A stretch of 64,000 nucleotides of DNA from Seonamhaeicola sp. ML3 (GCF_023273855.1 NZ_CP096884.1:1798001-1862000); one strand, 5' to 3'. Positions 18,701 through 26,299 are shown, numbered from the stretch's first letter. The notes: a model not told the origin generated them from the letters alone. A program made the numbers and translations.

Positions 18701-19476
18701 TAGATGTGGATTTAGATTATAACCGGGTAAAAATAAGAACCTTTAAAACGATACCTGCTTTAAGGTGGCGAGGAGATTCAGGAGCAAGTTTTCAACTAGG
18801 GGTGTCTTATGAAAGTAATGAGGTTGATAAAACCCCAGACCGATTTGTTAATGAGCCAAATACTTTGCCAGATTCTGTATTCGATAAGCAAGACTTTTAT
18901 GGGGTTAATGCAAAATACGAATTTGCTAATTCTGACAATGTTGCGTTCCCAACAATGGGTATGCGAGTGGCTGTCGAAGCAGGGTATAAAAACAATGTAA
19001 GTACATCAAAAGGGTTTGGTTATTTAATTCCTGAATTAAGTTTTGATTATAAACTCGACAGTAGCGGACAATTGGTATTCGCAACAAAATCTAGGGGGCA
19101 TATTAATTTTGGCGATGATTTTGAATTCTATCAAGCAGCAACTGTTGGAGCTAGAAATGGACTTAGAGGGTATCGTCATGAAAGATTTACAGGTAAGACC
19201 GCTTACATCCAAAGTTCCGATTTAAGATTAAATCTCAGAAAAGTAAAAACAGGTTTACTACCATTACATATTGGTGTTTATGGTGGTTTTGATTTTGCTA
19301 AAGTCTGGATTGATAATGATATGGTTCTAAATCCAACTCATAATAGCAATGATTGGAATACGTCTATTGGTGGTGGGGTTTTTGCCAATCTGGCCCAAAT
19401 GATGACACTTAATGTGTCGGCCTTTAATAGTGATGATGGTCTGCGTTTAGCCTTTAGAATGGGCTTTGGGTTTTAA
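15769..19476 (+). CDS. Very large lipoprotein: metallophosphatase, kinase-like middle, outer-membrane barrel
   Basis: A 1235-residue envelope protein in three parts. After a lipoprotein signal (LLNACATYE, Cys20), residues about 43-350 are a calcineurin-type metallophosphoesterase with all metal motifs: GDAG at 49-52, GDNIYPKG, GNHD at 125-128, HHPMF and GHDHN near 293. The middle (about 430-720) has no clear phosphatase motifs but contains GDWDRHEDQWRW (about 598-609) and, some 18 residues later, PRDRDQAF, which recall the catalytic and metal-binding segments of CotH-type atypical kinases. Residues about 880-1235 are an Omp85/BamA-like barrel (GLRGYRHERFTG region) ending in an aromatic residue (GFGF). 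Its own gene, 41 bases after the redox operon, has a one-mismatch -7 box (TATATTTC, 15741-15748). Substrate unknown. Confidence 0.85.
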   Translation: MKINVKCVFALISIVLLNACATYEPQYKGDKISVSFLDEDIAHSFYLIGDAGNSPIGTKSNALLAFEKEIKKASKQSTAIFLGDNIYPKGMPKKDSEARAFAEHQLNVQTDAVKYFTGEAIFIPGNHDWYSEGLKGLKRQEKYIEDRLGKNTFLPEDGCPLEKVKISEDIVLLVIDSEWYVTNWDKHPTMNDDCDLKIRTKFFDELEGEIKKARGKTTIIALHHPMFTNGSHGGQYSFKSNMSPLPVLGTLKNLLRETSGVANVDIQNSRYNHFRKRIITLAQENDKTIFVSGHDHNLQYIVQDNLPQIVSGSGSKITPTRNVGGGLFSYGAQGYARLDVLKNGASIVRFFSAEDNEVVYQTEVLPKNKKYQGTNYPNQFPKEKVASIYNKEETSKGGLYKMFWGDRYREDFSTDVKAPTVNLDTLFGGLTPIRKGGGHQSKSLRLVDGKGREYVMRALRKNALQYLQAVAFKDQYIEGQFNDTYTQDLLLDVFTGSHPYAPFTIATLSDAVGVFHTNPVLYYVPKQNALKQFNDDFGNELYMIEERAADDHGDKKSFGYSDKLISTDDLLKQLHKDEDIVLDEKAYIRARLFDMLIGDWDRHEDQWRWARFKEKGKRVYRPMPRDRDQAFSIMADGALLGLATKVVPALRLMQSYNEELKSPKWFNLEPYPLDMALINVSNKSVWDAEVKHIVSNLTDEIIDNAFAFFPSEVNQNTIQIIKQKLRGRRANLQKISDSYYYHINKFAVIKGTNKDDWFDIERLPNGNTKVSAYRIKNDEKADVFHERTYNVDYTREIWVYGLDDDDVFKVFGDGSDLIKVRIIGGQNNDIYKIENKAKLKIYDHKSKPNTFETKGVNKKLTDDYETNVYDHKKLKNSANQFIPSLGANPDDGLKIGFVNTLTNYGFERNPFSSQHTFSGAYYFATDGFELGYSGEFANVFGNWNLALDVQFNSPNYAVNFFGFGNSTPNPEADENDGLDVDLDYNRVKIRTFKTIPALRWRGDSGASFQLGVSYESNEVDKTPDRFVNEPNTLPDSVFDKQDFYGVNAKYEFANSDNVAFPTMGMRVAVEAGYKNNVSTSKGFGYLIPELSFDYKLDSSGQLVFATKSRGHINFGDDFEFYQAATVGARNGLRGYRHERFTGKTAYIQSSDLRLNLRKVKTGLLPLHIGVYGGFDFAKVWIDNDMVLNPTHNSNDWNTSIGGGVFANLAQMMTLNVSAFNSDDGLRLAFRMGFGF

Positions 19477-19484
19477 CGCGAAGC

Positions 19485-19513
19485 GTCACCCTGAATTCAT
19501 TTCTGGATCTCAT
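19485..19513. repeat. Short intergenic repeat, GTCACCCTGA family
   Basis: GTCACCCTGAATTC...CTGGATCT immediately follows the stop of the large lipoprotein. The same opening (GTCACCCTGAA) recurs at 43493, after another gene end. In both, CCCTGAA and a degenerate inverted copy can form a weak hairpin. I read it as a dispersed flavobacterial intergenic repeat; a terminator role is possible. Confidence 0.5.
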
Positions 19514-19573
19514 CATAACAGTTGTAATTTTCGATGTTTTTCTTCGTCTATATAAGTGTCAAATAATTAGAAC

Positions 19574-19885
19574 ATGAAAAGTAGCTTTAAAGACATAATA
19601 AACTCAGAAAAAACTGTACTTGTTGACTTTTTTGGAACATGGTGTGGTCCTTGTCAGGCCTTAATGCCCATTCTAAAAGATGTAAAAGACGAAGTCGGTG
19701 ATGCTGTAAAAATTGTGAAAATAGACATAGATAAAAATAATGAGTTGGCAGTAAAATATCAGGTAAGAAGTGTGCCAACTATGATTTTATTTGTCGATGG
19801 CGAACCCAAATGGAGACAATCTGGAGTATTACAAAAGAAGGATATTCTAAATGTTATTGAAGTCCATGGTGGTCTTCCGGTTTAG
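19574..19885 (+). CDS. trxA: Thioredoxin
   Basis: A 103-residue thioredoxin with the canonical active site WCGPC (Cys24, Cys27) and cis-proline Pro68 in RSVPTM. It is a general protein disulfide reductase, cytoplasmic, full family length. It is the natural electron donor for the Msr proteins upstream, although it is a separate transcription unit behind a repeat-bearing spacer. The last 32 bases overlap the 3' end of the convergent lipoprotein gene on the other strand. Confidence 0.94.
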   Translation: MKSSFKDIINSEKTVLVDFFGTWCGPCQALMPILKDVKDEVGDAVKIVKIDIDKNNELAVKYQVRSVPTMILFVDGEPKWRQSGVLQKKDILNVIEVHGGLPV

Positions 19886-20729
19886 TAATTTTAAATTTGT
19901 ATAAATTACCCCCTCGGCCGTGGTCGTTTTCATCAGTGACCAAAAGTGTATTGTTGCCTTTGTAGCAAATGCCCTCTTTTTGTGTGGCGTGCTCAAAGGT
20001 TACTTTAGATAAAGTGCCATTAAAAAAATCATCGCCCTTAAAGTCACTAAATAACCAAATTTCTTTTTGGGTAAGTATAGTGATTTGTTTGCCGTCATCC
20101 CTTATGTCTGCACCAGTAACCCAAGAATAGGGGTCTTCTCCAAAACTAAAGGAGTCTATTTTTTTAGCTTTGTGTTTTCCTTTTTTTGCTGGTAATTTAT
20201 AAAGATTAGTTTTGCCATAATCGCCTTTTACCCGGCTTTTAGTAAATAAATATAGGTTGTCTTTAAAGTAGAAAAAGGCCTCGCAGTCAAAGTGCATTTT
20301 GTGTTTTTTTGGAGGGAATTTCTTTTGGTCTTCAAAACTGAATTTTATTCTTTTTACCTTGACTACATCTTCAGAACTCAGAGATTTATGGGATACTTTT
20401 AAAATTTCTAAATCTTTTCTTTTGTTGTTGTTATTTCCAAAGTCACCTATATATAAATTGCCTTTTGGGTCTGAGGTGATATCTTCCCAATCTTTATTTT
20501 TTGCATCTAAATAAATCTTTCTGAGTAATTCGCCCTTTTCGTTTACACAGAAAATTCTTGGACTATCACCACTATCATTATGCATCCAAATTTCATTGGA
20601 ATTTGGTATCATCTCATTACCCGAAACTTCATCTAATTTACTTGGTAAATCTACTCCGGTTTTTACGTCCTGTTTATGTTGGCAACCAACAGTAAAAACA
20701 ATTAGAAATAAAAAGATGTATTTCGCCAT
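19854..20729 (-). CDS. Lipoprotein with beta-propeller-like repeats, unknown function
   Basis: A 291-residue lipoprotein (signal ends VFTVGCQHK, lipobox Cys16). The rest shows regularly spaced strand motifs (EIWMHNDSGD, LYIGDFGNNN, LYLFTKSR, ITILTQKEIWLF, LLVTDEN) typical of a small beta-propeller as in SdiA-regulated or phytase-like propeller proteins. No catalytic residues are recognised. It is convergent with trxA, overlapping by 32 bases, and divergent from the HI0933-family gene with a 42-base spacer. Function unknown. Confidence 0.7.
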   Translation of the reverse strand: MAKYIFLFLIVFTVGCQHKQDVKTGVDLPSKLDEVSGNEMIPNSNEIWMHNDSGDSPRIFCVNEKGELLRKIYLDAKNKDWEDITSDPKGNLYIGDFGNNNNKRKDLEILKVSHKSLSSEDVVKVKRIKFSFEDQKKFPPKKHKMHFDCEAFFYFKDNLYLFTKSRVKGDYGKTNLYKLPAKKGKHKAKKIDSFSFGEDPYSWVTGADIRDDGKQITILTQKEIWLFSDFKGDDFFNGTLSKVTFEHATQKEGICYKGNNTLLVTDENDHGRGGNLYKFKITKPEDHHGLQ

Positions 20730-20771
20730 GCAACCATTTTAAGTGCTAAATTTACATCGATTTTTTTATTT

Positions 20772-21986
20772 ATGCATCAATATAACGTTATCATAATTGG
20801 AGGGGGAGCGGCCGGTTTTTTTGCAGCCATAAACACCGCAGAAATGAATCCTAATCTAAAAGTGGCCATTTTGGAAAAAGCTAAAGAGGGATTGCAAAAG
20901 GTCAAGGTTTCGGGTGGTGGACGTTGTAATGTTACACATGCCGAATTCATTCCTCAAGAACTCGTGCTAAATTATCCTAGAGGTAAGAAAGAACTGTTGG
21001 GACCTTTTCATCAGTTTATGACCGGAGATACTATTGAATGGTTTGAAACGCGTGGAGTTGAGTTAAAAATAGAAGACGACGGACGTATGTTTCCCGTATC
21101 GAATTCGTCACAAACTATAATCGATTGTTTTTTAAATGAAGTCAAAAAGCATGATGTTGAAGTCATATATAGCTCTGGTGTAAAATCCATTGCTAAGAAC
21201 GACGATATTTGGGAGCTTCAAACATCTGACGTTACTTATTACACTGAAAAAGTTGTTTTGGCTACGGGTAGTAGTTCTAAAATGTGGGATATAGTAGAAG
21301 GGTTGGGGCATAAAATAATAAAACCCGTTCCGTCTCTATTTACATTTAATGTAAGGGATAAGCGTATAAAGAATATTCCTGGTGTCGTGGCACAGGATGT
21401 TGAGGTGAAAGTACTTGGGACACATTTAGAGTCTCAAGGGCCGTTGTTGGTTACCCATGTAGGATTTAGTGCGCCAGCTATTTTAAAGTTATCGGCTTTT
21501 GGAGCATTAGAATTAGCTAAAAGAGATTATAGGTTTCAAATTGAAATCAATTTTATTAAGTTGGATTTTGAAAACTGTCTGGAGCAATTAAAAACCCTTA
21601 AACAGGATTTAGCTAAGAAAACAATTTTTAAGTTTTCACAGTTTGGTCTTCCAAAACGTTTATGGCAGCAGCTGGTTTTGGCATCTGATGTAAAAGAGAC
21701 TTTAACGTGGGCTGATATGAATAAAAACCAACTAGAGGCGCTGTCTACACAGCTCACTAAGGCTGTTTTTGATGTTGACGGAAAAAGCACTTTTAAGGAA
21801 GAGTTTGTTACAGCTGGTGGTGTGGATTTAAAGGAAGTAAACTTTAAGACCTTTGAAAGTAGACTTTATAGAAACCTATATTTTGCCGGCGAGATTTTAA
21901 ATATAGACGCCGTTACAGGAGGTTTCAATTTTCAAAATGCGTGGACTGGGGCTTTCTTAGTATCAAAATCCATTGGGAATTCTTAG
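20772..21986 (+). CDS. HI0933-family NAD(P)/FAD-dependent oxidoreductase
   Basis: A 404-residue flavoprotein of the HI0933/BaiN family. It has the dinucleotide-binding GGGAAGFFAA at residues 10-19, the family signature VSGGGRCNVTH near residue 50, ATGSSSKMWD in the middle and a C-terminal FAD motif (FAGEILNIDAVTGGFNFQNAW). The physiological substrate of the family is poorly known. A near-consensus -7 box (TAAATTTA, 20747-20754) lies 18 bases before the ATG. The DUF4174 gene starts five bases after the stop. Confidence 0.9.
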   Translation: MHQYNVIIIGGGAAGFFAAINTAEMNPNLKVAILEKAKEGLQKVKVSGGGRCNVTHAEFIPQELVLNYPRGKKELLGPFHQFMTGDTIEWFETRGVELKIEDDGRMFPVSNSSQTIIDCFLNEVKKHDVEVIYSSGVKSIAKNDDIWELQTSDVTYYTEKVVLATGSSSKMWDIVEGLGHKIIKPVPSLFTFNVRDKRIKNIPGVVAQDVEVKVLGTHLESQGPLLVTHVGFSAPAILKLSAFGALELAKRDYRFQIEINFIKLDFENCLEQLKTLKQDLAKKTIFKFSQFGLPKRLWQQLVLASDVKETLTWADMNKNQLEALSTQLTKAVFDVDGKSTFKEEFVTAGGVDLKEVNFKTFESRLYRNLYFAGEILNIDAVTGGFNFQNAWTGAFLVSKSIGNS

Positions 21987-21991
21987 ATAAT

Positions 21992-22396
21992 ATGAAATAT
22001 TTAATTGTTGCATTTCTGGTTTCTAATATGATGTGGTCTCAGGACCTTAGTTCCCATCTATGGAACGAACGTGTTATAGTAATTTATGCAGACGAAGGAC
22101 ATTCTAAACAAGCCGATTTACAGTTTAATAAGTTAATAGCGGAACAAGAGAAACTTGTTGAGAGGAAACTTGTAATATACAAATGTGTTTCTGGACAATG
22201 TGAATTTTACAACGGACTTAGTTCAAAAAAACTTTTGCAACTAAACCAATCCATCGAAGGTTTTTCAGCAGTACTCATCGGGTTAGACGGTGGAAAAAAG
22301 TACAAAACCAAAGCGGTTGTGGAACCCAGTGCGTTTTTTAGTTTAATTGATCAGATGCCCATGCGAAGGCAAGAACTCAGGGATAAAGACAAATAA
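21992..22396 (+). CDS. DUF4174-type exported protein
   Basis: A 134-residue protein with a signal peptide (MKYLIVAFLVSNMMWSQ) and a thioredoxin-like fold pattern (NERVIVIYADE, FSAVLIGLDGGKKYKTKAVV), matching the DUF4174 family. I choose ATG 21992, which yields the signal peptide, over an upstream in-frame codon inside the preceding gene. It is probably periplasmic. It has no CxxC, so a redox role is not supported. It is tightly packed between the HI0933 and DUF1697 genes. Function unknown. Confidence 0.72.
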   Translation: MKYLIVAFLVSNMMWSQDLSSHLWNERVIVIYADEGHSKQADLQFNKLIAEQEKLVERKLVIYKCVSGQCEFYNGLSSKKLLQLNQSIEGFSAVLIGLDGGKKYKTKAVVEPSAFFSLIDQMPMRRQELRDKDK

Positions 22397-22397
22397 G

Positions 22398-22931
22398 ATG
22401 ACTAAATTCATAGCGCTGCTCAGAGGCATTAACGTAAGTGGGCAAAAGAAAATCCCAATGGCCGAATTGAGCCAGTTGTTAACCGATTCAGGATTAGAAA
22501 ACGTACAAACATACATTCAAAGTGGTAACGTAATATTTGAATCTTTAGAAGCAGATAAGAAGGCTTTAGAGGCGAAAATTCATAACGCTATCTATAGTCA
22601 TTACGGTTTTGAGGTTCCAACTTTGGTTTTAAGTCCTACAGAGCTAAAACAAATTTTCGAAAACAGTCCTTTCCCACAAGAGAAAAAAGAAAATAGTTAT
22701 TTTACGATGTTATTCTCAATTCCAGAAAAGGAGTTGGTTGACGAACTATCAAAGGTGATCTATCCCAATGAAGAATTTGTTATAATGGATAACTGCATTT
22801 ACTTTTATTGTTCGGTAGGATACGGGAAGGCTAGGTGCAATAATAACTTTTTTGAACGGAAATTAAGGGTGGCCGCAACTGCAAGAAACTATAAAACCAT
22901 GCTAAAGTTGTTATCTTTGTCAACTCAATAA
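22398..22931 (+). CDS. DUF1697 family protein
   Basis: A 177-residue cytoplasmic protein of the DUF1697 family, recognised by the N-terminal TKFIALLRGINVSGQKKIPM and the following YIQSGNVIF block. I choose ATG 22398 (one base after the preceding TAA) because the family begins exactly there. Members are often found near stress genes but have no established activity. Its last codons contain the candidate -7 box for the mevalonate genes. Confidence 0.85.
   Translation: MTKFIALLRGINVSGQKKIPMAELSQLLTDSGLENVQTYIQSGNVIFESLEADKKALEAKIHNAIYSHYGFEVPTLVLSPTELKQIFENSPFPQEKKENSYFTMLFSIPEKELVDELSKVIYPNEEFVIMDNCIYFYCSVGYGKARCNNNFFERKLRVAATARNYKTMLKLLSLSTQ
22912..22919 (+). promoter_or_regulatory. Candidate -7 promoter box for the mevalonate genes
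   Basis: TATCTTTG matches TAnnTTTG and lies 17 bases before the mvaD ATG at 22937, inside the last codons of the DUF1697 gene. No good -33 TTTG is visible at the usual spacing, so the call rests on the box and its distance from the start. Confidence 0.35.
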
Positions 22932-22936
22932 GAATT

Positions 22937-24046
22937 ATGACAGAACAAGATTTTATTCCCAAATATTCCCCAGAGATTTTATCCAACGGAAGTGTAACAT
23001 GGGAATCGCCAAGTAATATAGCCCTTGTTAAATATTGGGGTAAAAAAGAAAACCAAATTCCTGCTAATCCTTCCATCAGCTTTACTTTGAGTGGTTGCAA
23101 AACAACAACAACGTTGAGTTATACCAAAAAAATGAGTGAAGGTTATTCTTTTGAAGTTTGGCTAGAAGGGGTAGAAAAGGAAAGTTTTAAACCTAAGATT
23201 GAAACGTTTTTCAAACGCATTGAAGCTTATGTGCCTTTTATTAAGGAGTATCATTTTAAAATTGAAACCTCTAATACTTTCCCTCATAGTTCAGGAATTG
23301 CTTCCTCAGCCTCTGGGATGAGTGCCTTGGCTCTTTGTTTAATGAGTGTTGAAAAAGAGTTGTCTGATGTTAATGTCATTCAGAGCGTAAGCGAAGAATC
23401 TTTTGATGATGATTATTTCAATAAAAAAGCGTCTTTTTTGGCGCGTCTTGGTTCCGGAAGTGCTTGTAGAAGTATTGAAGGCGATTTAGTTGGATGGGGA
23501 TGGCATAAAGACATAGAGGAGAGTTCAGATTTATACGGTGTAAAATATCCTTTCGAAGTTCACGATAATTTTAAGAATTATCAAGATACCATCTTGTTGG
23601 TGGATAAAGGGGAAAAACAGGTTAGCAGTACGGTTGGTCATGGGTTAATGCATAACCATCCGTTTGCGGAACATCGTTTTGAGCAAGCCCATGAAAACCT
23701 TTCGTCATTAATCAACGTATTTAAGGAAGGTGACTTAAATGCTTTTATAGAAATTGTTGAAAGTGAGGCTTTAACACTTCATGCCATGATGATGACTAGT
23801 ATGCCATATTTCATTTTAATGAAACCAAATACTTTGGAAATCATTAATAAAACTTGGAGGTATAGAAATGACACTGGGTCTAAACTTTGTTTCACTTTAG
23901 ATGCTGGGGCCAATGTACATTTGTTATATCCCGAATCTGAAAGTAAAGAAGTAGTTGAATTCATTAAAAATGAATTAGTTGCACATTGTCAAAATGGTCA
24001 GTATATTTGTGACCAAATTGGCTTTGGCGCAAAAAAAATTGCTTAA
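22937..24046 (+). CDS. mvaD: Diphosphomevalonate decarboxylase
   Basis: Converts mevalonate diphosphate to isopentenyl diphosphate, the last committed step of the mevalonate pathway. The 369-residue GHMP-superfamily protein has SPSNIALVKYWGK near the N-terminus, the ATP-binding PHSSGIASSASG loop, and ARLGSGSACRSIEGDLVGW with the residues that bind the diphosphate; the catalytic Asp is in CFTLDAGANVH. An acidic loop around residues 143-160 (NVIQSVSEESFDDD) sits just before the substrate motif and coincides with a repeat-like DNA segment. It is followed by mevalonate kinase and a UbiA prenyltransferase, so isoprenoid synthesis is grouped here. Confidence 0.93.
   Translation: MTEQDFIPKYSPEILSNGSVTWESPSNIALVKYWGKKENQIPANPSISFTLSGCKTTTTLSYTKKMSEGYSFEVWLEGVEKESFKPKIETFFKRIEAYVPFIKEYHFKIETSNTFPHSSGIASSASGMSALALCLMSVEKELSDVNVIQSVSEESFDDDYFNKKASFLARLGSGSACRSIEGDLVGWGWHKDIEESSDLYGVKYPFEVHDNFKNYQDTILLVDKGEKQVSSTVGHGLMHNHPFAEHRFEQAHENLSSLINVFKEGDLNAFIEIVESEALTLHAMMMTSMPYFILMKPNTLEIINKTWRYRNDTGSKLCFTLDAGANVHLLYPESESKEVVEFIKNELVAHCQNGQYICDQIGFGAKKIA
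23375..23402. repeat. Repeat-like element inside mvaD
   Basis: The 28 bases from GTCATTCAGAGCG to GAAGAATCTT resemble the dispersed intergenic repeats with GTCATTC starts found in many flavobacterial genomes. A related start (GTCATTCTCGCGA) is at 38658 and GTCATTCCTGCGA at 28400 in this window. Here it is read in frame as residues 147-155 of MvaD, in a loop before the substrate motif. Identification is by pattern, not by alignment. Confidence 0.4.
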
Positions 24047-24054
24047 AAGCTTTT

Positions 24055-24092
24055 ATTTTGTTTAAAATATGTTTATTTTTATTAAACAAAAT
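24055..24092. repeat. 11-bp perfect inverted repeat, AT-rich
   Basis: ATTTTGTTTAA (24055-24065) and TTAAACAAAAT (24082-24092) are perfect inverted copies with 16 bases between, located between the mvaD stop and the mevalonate kinase start. It could be a weak transcript hairpin modulating read-through, or a protein-binding dyad. There is no clear T-tract after it. Confidence 0.4.
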
Positions 24093-24123
24093 TAATTTAG
24101 AATCCCAAATCTGAATTATAATT

Positions 24124-25053
24124 ATGAAAGGACCACTCTTTTATTCTAAAATATTACTCTTTGGAGAGTACGGTATTATTAAAGATTCCAAAGGGCTATC
24201 TATTCCTTACAGCTTTTATAACGGTGCATTAAAAACTGATGAAAATCCTTCTGAAACGGCTATCAAATCGAATGAAAGCTTAAAAAGATACACGGATTAT
24301 CTAGCGACACTAGATTCTGAATTAGTGAATTTTGATTTAAACACCCTCAAGAGTCATGTAGACGAAGGAATGTATTTTGATTCTTCCATACCTCAAGGTT
24401 ATGGTGTAGGTAGTAGTGGTGCTTTAGTTGCTGCTATCTATGATAAATATGCACAAGATAAAATTACGGTTCTTGAAAACTTAACAAGAGACAAATTATT
24501 AACACTGAAAACGATTTTTGCAGCAATGGAATCTTTCTTCCATGGTAAATCTTCCGGACTAGATCCGTTAAATAGCTATCTCAGTATCCCAATCCTTATC
24601 AATTCAAAAGATAATATTGAAGCCACAGGTATACCATCTCAAAAAACTGATGGCAAAGGGGCGGTTTTCTTGATAGACAGTGGTGTAACAGGAGAAACAG
24701 CACCAATGGTGAGCATTTTTATGGAAAACATGAAGCAAGAAGGTTTTCGTAAAATGCTTAAGAATCAGTTTATAAAACATACCGATGCCTGCGTAGAAGA
24801 TTTCTTGAATGGTGATGTTAAATCCTTGTTTAGAAATACCAAGCAATTATCTAAAGTAGTACTCAATCACTTTAAGCCAATGATTCCGTCTCAGTTTCAC
24901 GAACTCTGGAAAAAGGGTCTGGAAACCAATGATTATTATCTTAAGTTATGTGGTTCTGGCGGCGGTGGCTATATTCTTGGTTTTACCGAAGATATCAAAA
25001 AAGCAAAAGAATCCCTTTCTGGTCATAAACTAGAAGTGGTTTATAACTTCTAA
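24124..25053 (+). CDS. Mevalonate kinase (GHMP kinase)
   Basis: A 309-residue GHMP kinase. N-terminal KILLFGEYGII, the ATP loop PQGYGVGSSGALVAA (about residues 93-107), GKSSGLDPLNSYLS with the catalytic Asp, and the C-terminal LKLCGSGGGGYILGF. The LFGEYGI start and the location next to mvaD fit mevalonate kinase rather than galactokinase or homoserine kinase. It would phosphorylate mevalonate; phosphomevalonate kinase is not in the window. Cytoplasmic. Confidence 0.82.
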   Translation: MKGPLFYSKILLFGEYGIIKDSKGLSIPYSFYNGALKTDENPSETAIKSNESLKRYTDYLATLDSELVNFDLNTLKSHVDEGMYFDSSIPQGYGVGSSGALVAAIYDKYAQDKITVLENLTRDKLLTLKTIFAAMESFFHGKSSGLDPLNSYLSIPILINSKDNIEATGIPSQKTDGKGAVFLIDSGVTGETAPMVSIFMENMKQEGFRKMLKNQFIKHTDACVEDFLNGDVKSLFRNTKQLSKVVLNHFKPMIPSQFHELWKKGLETNDYYLKLCGSGGGGYILGFTEDIKKAKESLSGHKLEVVYNF

Positions 25054-25065
25054 TTCCTTATTTTT

Positions 25066-25084
25066 ATTCTGAATTTTTCAGAAT
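25066..25084. repeat. Short hairpin between mevalonate kinase and UbiA genes
   Basis: ATTCTGA (25066-25072) pairs with TCAGAAT (25078-25084) around a five-base loop. It lies in the 38-base spacer, ending eight bases before the next ATG. It may affect translation or partial termination, but has no T-tract. Confidence 0.35.
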
Positions 25085-25091
25085 ATATCCC

Positions 25092-25994
25092 ATGCTTTCA
25101 AGAAGACAGAAATATGTGCTACTAAAATTTTTTAGTATGTTTTCTGTGGTTAGAGGCTATAATATCCTAGTGATAGTTCTAGCTCAATATCTGGCATCCA
25201 TCTATATTCTAGCGCCAGATTGGCCCTTGGCAGAAGTAGTCTTTGATCTTAATTTATTTATGCTAGTACTAGCATCTGCAGTTGCTATCGCTGGAGGTTA
25301 CATTATCAATAATTTTTACGATTCAGAAAAAGACTTAATTAATCGCCCAATTAAATCTAAATTAGATCGTTTGGTGAGTCAAAACACAAAGCTTTCCTTT
25401 TATTTCGTGCTTAATTTCTTGGCAGTAATAATGGCAAGTTATGTGTCCTTTAAAGCAGTTATGTTCTTTTCGGTTTATATTTTCGGTATTTGGTTTTACT
25501 CCCACAAATTAAAAAAGTTACCATTTATAGGAAATGTAACCTCTGCTGTTTTAACAGTGTTGCCGTTTTTCGCAATATTTATGTATTACAAGAATTTTGA
25601 AACGGTAATTTTTGTACATGCGACCTATCTGTTTTTAATCATATCGATGAGAGAGCTGACTAAAGATTTGGAGAATATTAAAGGCGACTTAATGCAAGAT
25701 TATAAGACAATACCCGTAGCTTATGGAGAACGCGCCTCTAAAATCATGTTAACCTTATTGGTGATTTTAACCTTAGTGCCTACTTATTTATTGTTGTTTC
25801 GTTTTCAAGTAGGCCATATGCGTTTATTCTTTTATCTCAGTTCGGTACTTCTAATAATATTCCTAATCATACTCTGGAAATCAAAACGAAAAATTCATTA
25901 TTTAATACTTCACAATACACTTAAGTTTATCTTACTTGCAGGTGTTTTGAGTATATTGCTTATCGATGTAGGTGTTATTTTAAACCGTATATAA
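25092..25994 (+). CDS. UbiA-family prenyltransferase
   Basis: A 300-residue polytopic membrane protein of the UbiA superfamily, with about eight hydrophobic segments. The first Asp-rich motif is NNFYDSEKDLINRP (near residue 76) and the second is RELTKDLENIKGD (near residue 189); these bind Mg and the prenyl diphosphate. In Bacteroidota close relatives are labelled geranylgeranylglycerol-phosphate geranylgeranyltransferase. Its place after two mevalonate-pathway genes fits use of their product. The aromatic or glycerol-phosphate acceptor cannot be decided from the sequence. Confidence 0.85.
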   Translation: MLSRRQKYVLLKFFSMFSVVRGYNILVIVLAQYLASIYILAPDWPLAEVVFDLNLFMLVLASAVAIAGGYIINNFYDSEKDLINRPIKSKLDRLVSQNTKLSFYFVLNFLAVIMASYVSFKAVMFFSVYIFGIWFYSHKLKKLPFIGNVTSAVLTVLPFFAIFMYYKNFETVIFVHATYLFLIISMRELTKDLENIKGDLMQDYKTIPVAYGERASKIMLTLLVILTLVPTYLLLFRFQVGHMRLFFYLSSVLLIIFLIILWKSKRKIHYLILHNTLKFILLAGVLSILLIDVGVILNRI

Positions 25995-25999
25995 TTATT

Positions 26000-26035
26000 T
26001 TGGCGTTCCCTACGGTCGGGCTTTATTCGTAGTTT
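26000..26035. repeat. Dispersed repeat, GGCGTTCCC family
   Basis: TTGGCGTTCCCTACGGTCGG followed by GCTTTATTCG begins six bases after the UbiA stop. The same family, more complete and in opposite orientation, is at 61295-61337 (read there on the minus strand as TTGGGCGTTACCCTATCGGG, then TCGCGCTTTACGC). It is a short non-coding intergenic repeat. Confidence 0.6.
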
Positions 26036-26096
26036 ATTATTTTGTTTTTTGAACTCATGAATATAAATATTTCAGTAGTCGCTCTCTACGAGGAAA

Positions 26097-26148
26097 TCCA
26101 ACAAATGCCTCAATCCCTAACGCGAGTTTTCTTAGTATGATTGTTGGA
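26097..26148. repeat. Inverted repeat in the UbiA-rluB spacer
   Basis: TCCAACAA (26097-26104) and TTGTTGGA (26141-26148) are perfect 8-bp inverted copies 36 bases apart. The enclosed sequence (GCCTCAATCCCTAACGCG) looks like part of a further degenerate dispersed repeat. No gene is visible in this 305-base spacer; apart from this and the repeat at 26000 it holds only the -7 box near 26277. Confidence 0.4.
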
Positions 26149-26276
26149 CTTGCCACGCGATATGCTTTCGGTTAAAACAGTGTTTTAATCTCAGTAGTGT
26201 ATCATTACAAAATGAACATACAGTATATAGGCTCGTTATTGTTACCCAAAAAGCATCATTCCTAAATTAAATCATG

Positions 26277-26284
26277 TACTTTTG
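26277..26284 (+). promoter_or_regulatory. Candidate -7 promoter box
   Basis: TACTTTTG, a perfect TAnnTTTG match, lies 15 bases before the ATG at 26300. It overlaps an in-frame TTG (26282), ruling that codon out as the likely start. No TTTG at the standard -33 spacing is seen. Confidence 0.5.
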
Positions 26285-26299
26285 CCAAAAATTACAACC

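Noticed and set aside
26282-26299. In-frame TTG start for the RsuA/RluB-like gene
   Set aside because: It overlaps a perfect TACTTTTG -7 box, so it would not be in the transcript.
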